A program made the position numbers and the translations under genes. The notes below the pieces were generated by a model. It saw nothing but the letters and a program-made list of their open reading frames with translations. It had not been told where the DNA came from and did no database searches. This document shows, piece after piece, positions 7,295 to 13,806 of a DNA stretch of 14,136 bases (positions are counted from its first letter, which is position 1; every line of letters begins with the position of its first letter). Origin of the DNA: GCA-2729515 sp036336695 (lineage in GTDB: Bacteria; Myxococcota_A; UBA9160; SMWR01); the NCBI GenBank assembly GCA_036336695.1, contig JAYZFQ010000113.1, forward strand, positions 1 through 14,136. Direction: 5' to 3'.

Positions 7295-8608
7295 CTAGGC
7301 GGGCCCCCCCTGGATCTCGCTCGGGTCGATCCCGATGTAGCGCTCGAGATTGCGATGGAGATTGATGATGCGTGCCTCTTCGCTCGACAAAGACAGGTGA
7401 GTGAACCCGGGTTGGTGGACGCCGCGCTGCGCATTGCGCAACACGGCCACGTCCTGGTTCAGTACGAACCCGAGATCTGCGTTATCGAGGTCGAGTTCGA
7501 CATCGATCGGTCGGCCGCGCTGCGCTCCGGCGGGGGTCCGCTCGAACGCGAGGCCGACCAATTCGGCCTCGTCCGGGGTGGCGCCGGGGCGTGCGCAGAG
7601 CACCTGCAGAATGTCGGCGCTCACCAGCACCGTGACGTTCGGGAACAGGTTGTATTGATGGAGTTCCAGGATCTGGCGCGCGTCGTAGGCCGTGAGGTCG
7701 ACGCCCCGTTCGCGGCGCTGGAACTCGCGGATTCGATCCGCAACGACGTCGTGGAGGCTCTGGCCCTCGGGAACGACGGGGGCGGGGCAGGGTTCTTCGA
7801 TACCCATGCGGCCCCCTTGGGTCACGACGAAGGAGTCCCAGACGGACTGCAGGTCCGGCTCGTGGAGGCGGGGGCTGGGAACGGCGTAGCGCTGTCGCGA
7901 CACGCCGCAGTGGCCCCAGATCTCTTGAGGTGCATTCACGTCGTCGATGGACGGGAGCATTTCCCGGTGGAGGGTCTGCACGTGGTACGTCTCGGAGAAT
8001 CCGTCGGCGACGAACTTCCAGTTCGCGGGGGCGCGGGTGAGCATCGTGGCCGTGCAGCGAAAGTCTTCGAGGTCGAGCCACGCGCTGTCTTCCGGGACGC
8101 CTTCGAGATACTGGGCGAGGGGGGCGGCCTCGAGGTCGAGGTTGACGAAGACGAGGGGCCCCCAGGCGTCGACCCGCACGGGGGTGAGCGCAAGGGATTC
8201 CCGGTCCAGTTTGCCGAAGCCCGCCGGGGAGGGAACGCCGAGGAGGGTGCCCCGGAGGTCGTACTTCCACCCGTGGTACGGACAGCGCAGGTGCTGGAGC
8301 CCCTGGGCGGAGCCCGAGCAGAGGATGTTTCCGCGGTGTTTGCAGGCATTCTGAAATGCCCGCAGTTCGCCGTCCCGGCCGCGAACGACCAGGATCGAGT
8401 AACGGCCCACCCGGTACTCGAAGCAATCGCCGGGTTCGGAGACGTGGTCCACACTGCAGGCGACCTGCCAGACGCGCGGCCAGACCCTTTCATGCTCCAG
8501 TTCGGCGAATGCCGGGGACGTGTAGCGGCCGGCGGGAATACGGGTCGGTGTTCCGGCGGTGCTGCCCACCGAAGTGATCGACGTTCCGACGGGATCCGGA
8601 GCGCTCAT
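7295..8608 (-). CDS. Rieske non-heme iron oxygenase, alpha subunit type
   Basis: The 437-residue product has an N-terminal Rieske [2Fe-2S] domain with C89-K-H91 and C109-P-Y-H112 (CxH-x17-CxxH), followed by a catalytic domain with NWK (196-198), the mononuclear iron ligands H209, H214 and probably D386, and E206 three residues before H209. That position is the bridging acid between neighbouring subunits; it is Asp in naphthalene dioxygenase and Glu in carnitine/choline-type oxygenases, so this enzyme resembles the latter at that point. It would hydroxylate or demethylate an unknown substrate. No ferredoxin or reductase is nearby. ATG 8608 starts at MSAPDPVG; an ATG at 8647 adds 13 residues. 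Neither has a clear Shine-Dalgarno. The open frame continues far upstream only as a shadow of other genes. It is the first gene of the operon with the SnoaL-like protein and an SDR. Confidence 0.93.
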   Translation of the reverse strand: MSAPDPVGTSITSVGSTAGTPTRIPAGRYTSPAFAELEHERVWPRVWQVACSVDHVSEPGDCFEYRVGRYSILVVRGRDGELRAFQNACKHRGNILCSGSAQGLQHLRCPYHGWKYDLRGTLLGVPSPAGFGKLDRESLALTPVRVDAWGPLVFVNLDLEAAPLAQYLEGVPEDSAWLDLEDFRCTATMLTRAPANWKFVADGFSETYHVQTLHREMLPSIDDVNAPQEIWGHCGVSRQRYAVPSPRLHEPDLQSVWDSFVVTQGGRMGIEEPCPAPVVPEGQSLHDVVADRIREFQRRERGVDLTAYDARQILELHQYNLFPNVTVLVSADILQVLCARPGATPDEAELVGLAFERTPAGAQRGRPIDVELDLDNADLGFVLNQDVAVLRNAQRGVHQPGFTHLSLSSEEARIINLHRNLERYIGIDPSEIQGGPA

Positions 8609-8668
8609 GCGGCCGCGTATCGTAAGATAATCTCTACACGACGTCATTCGGGGCGGGGAGCGGCAGAC
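8609..8668. promoter_or_regulatory. divergent promoter region between the Rieske operon and the SDR/selenoprotein pair
   Basis: This 60-bp gap separates divergent genes. It contains an AT-richer patch (8618-8636), unusual for this DNA, with GATAAT at 8626-8631 (one mismatch to the sigma-70 -10 consensus) on the plus strand. No good -35 lies 16-18 bases upstream, which would fall inside the Rieske start region. The patch may serve both directions. GGGGAG at 8655-8660 is the likely Shine-Dalgarno of the SDR at 8669. Confidence 0.35.
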
Positions 8669-9418
8669 ATGCTGGAGGGAAAGGCGGCCATCGTCACCGG
8701 TGCCGGGCAGGGCGTGGGCCAGGGGATCGCGTTGGCCCTGGCGGGGCACGGTGCGCGCGTGGTCGCGATGGGTCGTACCGGGTCGAAAGTCGAAGAGACA
8801 TGCCGCCAGGTCGAGGAGCGCGGTGGCGTATGCATCCCCTTCGCCGGGGACGTCAAGAAGCAGGAAGATCTCGCGGCTTGCGTCGCGCGTTGCGTCGAGG
8901 CGTTTGGCGGCGTCCAGATCCTCGTGAACAACGCCCAGGAGGTTCCGCTCGGTCCCGTTCTGGGCGTCACAGAGGAAGCGCTCGGAGCCGGCTGGGAATC
9001 TGGACCCCTCGCGACCTTTCGCATGATGAAGCTGTGTCACCCTCATTTGAAGGGCGACGGCTGCATCGTGAACCTCGCGAGCACGGCGGCACGTCGGTGG
9101 GATGCGGCCAACTACGGGGCATACGCCGCGGTCAAGGAAGCGATTCGCGCGTTCAGTCGCGCGGCGGCCAGCGAGTGGGGCGGAGATGGGATTCGAACCA
9201 ACGTGATCCTTCCCCACGCGAAGTCGCCGGCTCTTGCCGCCTGGACGGAAGCCAACCCCGAGGAATCCGCGGCTTTCGTCGCGACGATTCCGATGGGACG
9301 GATCGGAGAATGCGAGGCGGACATCGGCGAATTCGTCGCTTTTCTCTGTTCCGGAGCGGCCGCCTACGTCAACGGCCAGAGCATCGCGGTCGATGGCGGC
9401 CAGGCCTATATGCCATGA
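8669..9418 (+). CDS. SDR family oxidoreductase with incomplete catalytic tetrad
   Basis: The 249-residue SDR has TGAGQGVG (10-17), R36 after beta-2 (MGR), which suggests NADP(H), NNA (87-89) followed by Q90 where Gly is usual, S138 and Y152-x-x-x-K156 (YAAVK), and the C-terminal VDGG (241-244). The helix that normally carries the fourth catalytic residue (the Asn of VNxxG) reads WESGPLATF, so the Asn appears to be replaced. Activity is likely but should not be assumed. ATG 8669 is preceded by GGGGAG and is chosen because the longer upstream frame is the antisense of the Rieske gene. It lies 15 bp upstream of the Sec-redoxin on the same strand and is probably co-transcribed with it. Confidence 0.88.
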   Translation: MLEGKAAIVTGAGQGVGQGIALALAGHGARVVAMGRTGSKVEETCRQVEERGGVCIPFAGDVKKQEDLAACVARCVEAFGGVQILVNNAQEVPLGPVLGVTEEALGAGWESGPLATFRMMKLCHPHLKGDGCIVNLASTAARRWDAANYGAYAAVKEAIRAFSRAAASEWGGDGIRTNVILPHAKSPALAAWTEANPEESAAFVATIPMGRIGECEADIGEFVAFLCSGAAAYVNGQSIAVDGGQAYMP

Positions 9419-9433
9419 CTCGGGGGAGGATTC

Positions 9434-10648
9434 GTGCGACCTGAAACCGACGAGTTGGGTTTCGAAGCGCCGGCACCGCTGGGCCACCCGGGGCGCGCGG
9501 GCCTTCCGGCGGGCCATCCCACGGGCCCAGAAATAGGGGAGCGCTTGCCCGACTTCGACCTCCCGGATCAGGACGGGAGGCGTGTGCGCTTCCACGAAGA
9601 CCGCGGCAACGCGAAAGCCGCGGTCGTTTTCTACCGTTCTGCGGTCTGGTGACCCCCCTGTCTGACGCAACTCGTCGAGTTGCGCGATGCCCAAGAAAAG
9701 TTTCGCGACGCGGGCGTGGCGCTCTACGCCATTTCGTACGACGACCAGGAGGTGTTGGCGGAGACGTCGAAGACGCTCGGGATCGAGTACCCGCTGCTTT
9801 CGGACCTCGACTCCGCGGTGATCCGTGAATACGGGATCCTCAATACGGAGGTGGGGCGCGGAGCCGGCATCCTGGAGGGCATCCCCTTTCCCGGGGCCTA
9901 CGTCACCGATGAGAACGGTGTCGTGGTGGAGAAGTTCTTCCGGGACAGCTACAAGCGCCGGGAAAGCCCAGAGAACCTGATCGACGCAGCCCTCGGGCGC
10001 TTGGAACTCGAGCCGGACGATCCGACGACGACCGGGGGCGAACCGGACGTCCGGATTCGTGCGACCCTGCGCGGGGGCGGGGGAAGCCTCAAGCAGGGGG
10101 CGCAGCGAAAGCTCGTCGTGCGCTTCGAACTCGGCGCGGGTCTTCACATCTACGGAGAGCCCGTGCCCGAGGGGATGCAGCCGACTCGGATCGCGGTCCG
10201 GGGACCGGAGGGTGTGGTGATCGGCGAGCCGATCGCACCGCCGACCGAGCCGCTGCGCCTGGCGGGGCTGGGCGTGGAAATCCCGGTCTGGAGCGGGACC
10301 GTCGACTTCGTGTTTCCCCTCCACGCGACCTCGGAGCTGGCCTCCGAGTGCCACCCTCTCGAACGGGACCGGGCCACGCTCGAGGTGGCGGTCTCCTACC
10401 AGGCCTGCGACGACCGGAACTGTTTGCTTCCGAAGACGGAACGCCTGGTCCTCGAGGTGCCGGTGCTTCCCGTGGACGTCCCGTCGATCTCCTTGCACAC
10501 GGGCCACGGGCAACGGGAACTTTCGATCCAGGGAACGCCTCACCTGCGCCGGCTTTTCCTGCGGAAGGCCCGGCAGAATCCGTTGGGGCTGCTCGGTTAC
10601 GTGGGAACGGAGTTGCGTCTGACCCTGGCGTCCTGGTTGGGGCGCTAG
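9434..10648 (+). CDS. probable selenoprotein: Sec-containing redoxin (AhpC/TSA-like) fused to a DsbD-alpha-like domain
   Basis: Read through the in-frame UGA at 9650-9652, this is one 404-residue protein. Residues about 35-190 form a thioredoxin-fold AhpC/TSA-type domain (IGERLPDFDLPDQDGR, VVFYRSAVW, IPFPGAYVTDENG). The UGA is residue 73 in W-U-P-P-C76, exactly where the first Cys of the W-C-P-x-C motif belongs. Residues about 205-345 resemble the DsbD N-terminal domain, with the pair C325/C330 in YQACDDRNCLLP. The last 50 residues are not recognised. No signal peptide or membrane segment is visible, which is odd for a DsbD-like domain. Start GTG 9434 has GGAGG four bases upstream. It is expected to reduce peroxides or disulfides, with Sec as attacking residue and C76 resolving; the C325/C330 pair may pass electrons (inference). 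A nonsense mutation is the alternative, but both halves keep frame, coding bias and motifs. Its stop overlaps plsC-like TAG at 10645-10648. Confidence 0.85.
9650..9684 (+). other. selenocysteine UGA codon plus predicted bacterial SECIS stem-loop
   Basis: The UGA at 9650-9652 is followed by a perfect 8-bp stem: CGCAACTC at 9666-9673 pairs with GAGTTGCG at 9677-9684, with the 3-base loop GTC at 9674-9676. The loop opens with G, 22 nt after the UGA, followed by U. The bacterial SECIS model asks for a hairpin within the coding sequence just after the UGA with a G among the first loop bases, roughly 16-37 nt downstream; this hairpin meets that. It would bind SelB with Sec-tRNA. The fold is judged by eye only. 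Confidence 0.75.
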
Positions 10649-11361
10649 AGCGAGGCGAGTCGCGCCTCGAAGGCGCGGCGGATTACCTCGATCTCGCGTT
10701 CCAAGGTGTCGGCGGTCCAGTGCCGAGTCGACGTGGGTTCGAGGACGGAAACCCGGACCGTGGCGGGCCGCATGATCCAGCCCCGCCGGGGGAGCACGTC
10801 CTCGGCGTTTGCCACCACGATGGGGATCACGGGGACGCCGGCGGCCATCGCGATCTGGAAGGCGCCCTTCTTGAACGGGCCCAGGATCGACGTTGCGTGG
10901 CGGGTCCCCTCGGGCGTGATGGCGAGGGAACGCCCGGCCCGAATGGCTGCGACGGCGGGTTCCAGGGTTCGGGCCGCCTCTCGGGGTTTGTCGCGGCGGA
11001 CGAACACCACTCCGGCAAAGGCGAAGGCTGGCCCGAGCAGCACGTTGTGTCGGAATTCGTGCTTCACCACCGCGAAGATGTCCCGGCGCAGGAGGGCGCA
11101 GGCGAGGATGGGATCGATCCCGCTCCGGTGGTTCATGATGAAGACTGCGGGACGGGCGTTCTCCAAGCGCTCGGAGTGTTCGACTTCGAGTCGGATGCCG
11201 GCGGCGCGGGTTCCCCAGCGTCCCCAGAGATCGAGGGAGCGGTTGGTAGCGCGGCGCCGGTCTCCCGTGAACAGTTGGATCACGACGCCGATGACGAGGC
11301 CGGGCACGATGGCCGCGAGGGCGAGAAAGGTTCGTACGATGTGGATCGGGTGCGTCGGCAC
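10645..11361 (-). CDS. 1-acyl-sn-glycerol-3-phosphate acyltransferase family (PlsC-like)
   Basis: The 238-residue protein has the glycerolipid acyltransferase motifs in order: catalytic H78-x4-D83 in NHRSGIDP, FVRRDK (120-125), and PEGTR (150-154) for phosphate binding, followed by the hydrophobic VPVIPIV (176-182). A hydrophobic segment at about 11-31 should anchor it to the inner membrane. The family moves an acyl chain from acyl-ACP or acyl-CoA to the sn-2 position of lysophosphatidic acid; some relatives act on other lysophospholipids or ornithine lipids. GTG 11361 lies 8 bp after the metallophosphoesterase stop, with AGGA six bases before it, so the two are co-translated. It ends the minus-strand hydroxylase/phosphoesterase run, and its TAG shares CTAG with the stop of the convergent selenoprotein gene. 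Confidence 0.92.
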   Translation of the reverse strand: MPTHPIHIVRTFLALAAIVPGLVIGVVIQLFTGDRRRATNRSLDLWGRWGTRAAGIRLEVEHSERLENARPAVFIMNHRSGIDPILACALLRRDIFAVVKHEFRHNVLLGPAFAFAGVVFVRRDKPREAARTLEPAVAAIRAGRSLAITPEGTRHATSILGPFKKGAFQIAMAAGVPVIPIVVANAEDVLPRRGWIMRPATVRVSVLEPTSTRHWTADTLEREIEVIRRAFEARLASL

Positions 11362-11369
11362 AGCGAATC

Positions 11370-12758
11370 CTAGTCGTCAGCGTGCTCGGGGTCGGGTCCA
11401 GGGTGCAGTCCCGATGCGAAGTCCCAGGTGAGGACCCGCTCGGGAACGCCGTCCTGGTCCGCGTCCAGGCACGCGGTGGGTGCCGGCGTGCCCCGGTGCT
11501 CCAGGTTTCGGGGCGGGTCGGCGTAGGCAGCCCGATCGTCGATCCGGTACGAGCGCACCCGGACCTCGCGCGCATCGGGATCGAAGGCAGCGATGACGTT
11601 CCACCCATCCCCGTAGGCTTTGACGGGTTGCGGATCCTGGGGGTCTCGGTTTTTCGCGGTGGGTCCGACGTTCTGGTAGTTGCGCAGGAACGCCCAGACC
11701 GGCGGCGCATCGGTGCGCTCGACGGTGTAATCGCCCTGCCGTGCGGGGGTGAGGACGTGGCCCGTGAACAGGAACCGCACTTGGGAGAACGGCGCGACGA
11801 TTCGATCGTAGACGTGTTTCATTCCATCGGCGGTCCCCACCGGCGGACCGCCGACAGCGGGGTTCGGTGGGTTCGGGATGCTGTCTGAATTCCAGGTCTC
11901 GGGTCCCCAGCGGAGCCGGGGCACCGGGTCGGCCGATGCCCACAGCATGCTGTGGTGGAAGACGACGGTGGCCGCATCCCGGTGGAGCGAAAGGATCCGG
12001 ATGGGCCAGGCGCTGTCGTCGCCTTCGCCAGGCGCGGCGGCAGGCGGGTAGTCGAAGGCGAGTTCGAGGCCGAGGAACAGCATGGGCATCCCGTTTGGTG
12101 CACGGATGCGCGCCGCGCGGTGCCGGCCGGGTTGCTTCGCCGGCGGTCCCGGGTTTTGTGATCCCGATGCGTTGTTGCGCGACTTTGTCGAGATCGGGTC
12201 GCCGCCGCCGATGAACCACTGTCCCGCATCCCAGTCGCATTCGGCCGGTCCGGTGCACCCATAGCCGCGCTGTTTCCAGCGGTCGACGCCGAAATACTGT
12301 TCGAAGCCGCGACTGGGCGCTTCGTAGGAGCCGTAGGCCAGGTCGTGGTTGCCGGTCGTAACGAGATAGGGGACGACCGGATCGCACGCGTCGAGGTTGT
12401 CGAAGGCGGCGTCGACCCGGGTCCACTCGGCCAGGGGGCCGGCTTCGTCTTCACCGGCGTCGCCCCGGTCCACGAGATCGCCGAGCTGGATCACCATCAG
12501 GATCGGCATTTGTTTTCCCGTTCGGGGTTCGGTCCAGCGCGTCCGGTTGGCGCAGATGTAGCGGGTCACCAGGTCGAGATGGTTCGCGCCTTCGGGCTGC
12601 ATGGAAAGTCGGGTGTATCGTTGAGTATCGGGCATCACGAAGACGGCGAAGCAGTTCGGGCAGGGTGTCGGTGTTACCGGTGTACAGGGGCGCGCTGCGG
12701 CAGAGAGGGCCACTCCGAGAGAGAGCAGCGCGACCAGGGGGACCGGGATCGGCGACAC
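11370..12758 (-). CDS. exported calcineurin-like metallophosphoesterase
   Basis: The 462-residue product starts with a Sec-type signal peptide (SPIPVPLVALLSLGVALSAAA, likely cleavage near residue 22). The metallophosphoesterase ligands follow in order: D44 in MPDTQ, GDLVD (93-97), GNHD (136-139), H268-H269 and H334 in FTGHV. The last motif normally reads GHxH and here is GHVL, so one metal-ligand or catalytic His is absent at that position. Near the C-terminus, D432-A-D434-Q-D436-G resembles a calcium-binding DxDxDG loop. It should hydrolyse a phosphate ester outside the cytoplasm; the substrate is unknown. The start GTG 12758 is chosen because it begins the signal peptide and follows GAGG; longer frames run into the hydroxylase gene. 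It sits 68 bp after that gene and 8 bp before the PlsC-like gene. Confidence 0.88.
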   Translation of the reverse strand: MSPIPVPLVALLSLGVALSAAARPCTPVTPTPCPNCFAVFVMPDTQRYTRLSMQPEGANHLDLVTRYICANRTRWTEPRTGKQMPILMVIQLGDLVDRGDAGEDEAGPLAEWTRVDAAFDNLDACDPVVPYLVTTGNHDLAYGSYEAPSRGFEQYFGVDRWKQRGYGCTGPAECDWDAGQWFIGGGDPISTKSRNNASGSQNPGPPAKQPGRHRAARIRAPNGMPMLFLGLELAFDYPPAAAPGEGDDSAWPIRILSLHRDAATVVFHHSMLWASADPVPRLRWGPETWNSDSIPNPPNPAVGGPPVGTADGMKHVYDRIVAPFSQVRFLFTGHVLTPARQGDYTVERTDAPPVWAFLRNYQNVGPTAKNRDPQDPQPVKAYGDGWNVIAAFDPDAREVRVRSYRIDDRAAYADPPRNLEHRGTPAPTACLDADQDGVPERVLTWDFASGLHPGPDPEHADD

Positions 12759-12779
12759 GGGACCTCGAGAGAGCCAAGG

Positions 12780-12803
12780 CCCGGGTCCGGCGGCGAACCC
12801 GGG
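12780..12803. repeat. short inverted repeat between the hydroxylase and phosphoesterase genes
   Basis: CCCGGGT at 12780-12786 pairs perfectly with ACCCGGG at 12797-12803 around a 10-base loop. No T-run follows on either strand, so it is not a standard intrinsic terminator. It may attenuate transcription or stabilise the mRNA end between the two genes, or be chance in GC-rich DNA. Confidence 0.3.
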
Positions 12804-12826
12804 AAGCGGGTGTGGGGACCGGGAGT

Positions 12827-13669
12827 CTAGGTCTCGGATTCCAGGCCGGTCGGTGCCGTGACCTGCGCGCGGAACGGGAACCATAACTGGGAGAAGAATC
12901 CCCGGGGCACGTAGCCTTCGGCGATCCCGAATGTCTCGGACTTGCAGTGGTCGGGGTGGTTGAAGGTCCCGAACAAGACGTCCCAGATGGGCGTTCCGGT
13001 GTAGTTGCTGTCGTGGTAGCGCCGTTCGCTCGAGTGGTGGAGGTTGTGGAGGTCGACGGTCGACACCACGTAGTGGAACCAGGAGGGGAAGCGCTGCTGG
13101 GTGTTGGCGTGGCCCATGCTTCCGTTGAAGACTTGCCACATGCTGCGCAAGATGATGACTTCGGTCGAAACGCCCAGGAGCAGCAAGGGAAGCGGGGTGA
13201 TCAAAGCGCCGTAGATTTCATCCATGAAGTGAAAACGGCCGGACTTGAGCACGTGGACCTGCTCCGTATCGTGGTGAATCGAGTGGAACCACCACAGGCG
13301 GTCGTATTCGTGCATGCTCCGGTGCACCCAGTAGGCCGCGAACCCGACCACGAATTGGGCGAGCACGATCTGAAGCGCCACGTTCCAGTGACTCGGCCAG
13401 AACGTCTCGATACCCGTGGCCAAGCGGAACTCGCTGAGACTGGCGAGAATCACGATTCCGAGTGAGGTCCCGATCGGCCGCATCACACCGGTCAGAACAC
13501 CGTGCGCGGAATCGTTGATGGACTGCCAGTCGCGGAGCGTGTTCATGGACGGGCGGCGGGGAAAGAGTTGCTCCAGCGCCAGGATGACGATGAAGCTGAA
13601 GACCGTGAGTGCGGGAATCCAGATGCCGGAATCGAAGCCTTGCTGGAAGCACCAGACGCTCAGGCCCAT
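12827..13669 (-). CDS. fatty acid hydroxylase/sterol desaturase superfamily membrane di-iron oxygenase
   Basis: From ATG 13669 the protein has 280 residues, with hydrophobic segments at about 16-33, 66-78, 98-114 and 155-173. It carries the histidine boxes of the integral-membrane di-iron family: H116-x3-H120 (HRSMH), H129-x2-H132-H133 (HSIHH) and H208-x2-H211-H212 (HNLHH), with H187 nearby. These enzymes hydroxylate or desaturate lipids, sterols or carotenoids in the membrane using O2. The start is doubtful. ATG 13669 has no Shine-Dalgarno and cuts into a hydrophobic stretch that continues upstream as PAYIAAF to an in-frame TAA (13691-13693). Beyond that TAA the frame reads MDEGKQPTGRWAYLT from ATG 13738, which looks like the original N-terminus. 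The gene is therefore either shortened or interrupted by one nonsense change. It lies downstream of the flavin monooxygenase gene. Confidence 0.85.
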   Translation of the reverse strand: MGLSVWCFQQGFDSGIWIPALTVFSFIVILALEQLFPRRPSMNTLRDWQSINDSAHGVLTGVMRPIGTSLGIVILASLSEFRLATGIETFWPSHWNVALQIVLAQFVVGFAAYWVHRSMHEYDRLWWFHSIHHDTEQVHVLKSGRFHFMDEIYGALITPLPLLLLGVSTEVIILRSMWQVFNGSMGHANTQQRFPSWFHYVVSTVDLHNLHHSSERRYHDSNYTGTPIWDVLFGTFNHPDHCKSETFGIAEGYVPRGFFSQLWFPFRAQVTAPTGLESET

Positions 13670-13690
13670 GAACGCCGCAATATAGGCGGG

Positions 13691-13750
13691 TTAGGTCAGG
13701 TAGGCCCAACGGCCGGTCGGCTGCTTCCCCTCGTCCATCCGAGGGGTCAT
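13691..13750 (-). pseudogene. probable lost N-terminal segment of the hydroxylase, ended by an in-frame TAA
   Basis: In the hydroxylase frame, ATG at 13750 (or 13738) reads MTPRMDEGKQPTGRWAYLT and then TAA at 13691-13693. The codons before and after the TAA are nearly all G or C at the third position, as expected of coding DNA in this genome. WAYLT and the following PAYIAAFMGL together make a plausible membrane segment. One base change from a Tyr codon (TAC or TAT) would create the TAA. A sequencing or assembly error would look identical. Confidence 0.4.
13727..13746. repeat. 7-bp inverted repeat near the hydroxylase start
   Basis: CCCCTCG at 13727-13733 pairs with CGAGGGG at 13740-13746 around a 6-base loop. 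It covers the ATG at 13738, so if that is the original start the hairpin could mask initiation. It lies 8 bases from the stronger hairpin at 13755-13784. Confidence 0.3.
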
Positions 13751-13754
13751 TGTA

Positions 13755-13784
13755 GCGTGCGGTTCACGGCCCTGAACCGCACGC
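13755..13784. terminator. 12-bp perfect hairpin between the flavin monooxygenase and hydroxylase genes
   Basis: GCGTGCGGTTCA at 13755-13766 pairs without mismatch with TGAACCGCACGC at 13773-13784 around the 6-base loop CGGCCC. It starts 22 bases after the minus-strand flavin monooxygenase stop. It is the longest perfect hairpin I found in an intergenic region of the window. No U-run follows on the minus strand (it continues TACAATGACC), so a Rho-independent terminator is possible but not typical. An operator or mRNA-stabilising structure is equally likely. TACAAT directly after the hairpin resembles a -10 box for the hydroxylase. Confidence 0.45.
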
Positions 13785-13806
13785 CGGCTGTCGGTTGCCG
13801 CCCGGA

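Noticed and set aside
9680..10648. Separate redoxin gene starting at TTG 9680
   Set aside because: It would begin inside the thioredoxin fold after the active site, and has no Shine-Dalgarno. The upstream 72 codons are in the same frame and supply the missing half.
9434..10648. Pseudogene by simple nonsense mutation
   Set aside because: A random stop falling exactly on the redox-active Cys, being UGA and not UAA/UAG, with a well-placed hairpin and otherwise intact gene, is less likely than Sec. It cannot be excluded without the sel genes.
7295..11710. 1471-codon minus-strand frame covering 4.4 kb
   Set aside because: Only the last 437 codons (from 8608) encode the Rieske enzyme. The rest is antisense to the SDR and selenoprotein genes and the out-of-frame shadow of the PlsC-like gene, a common artefact at high GC.
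11377..12426. 349-codon minus-strand frame within the phosphoesterase
   Set aside because: Arg/Pro-rich shadow of the real phosphoesterase frame, which has a signal peptide and metal motifs.
13691..13693. Recoding of the TAA in the hydroxylase frame as a special amino acid
   Set aside because: Known recoding uses UGA for Sec and UAG for pyrrolysine; UAA has no such role in bacteria, so a nonsense change or error is the simpler explanation.
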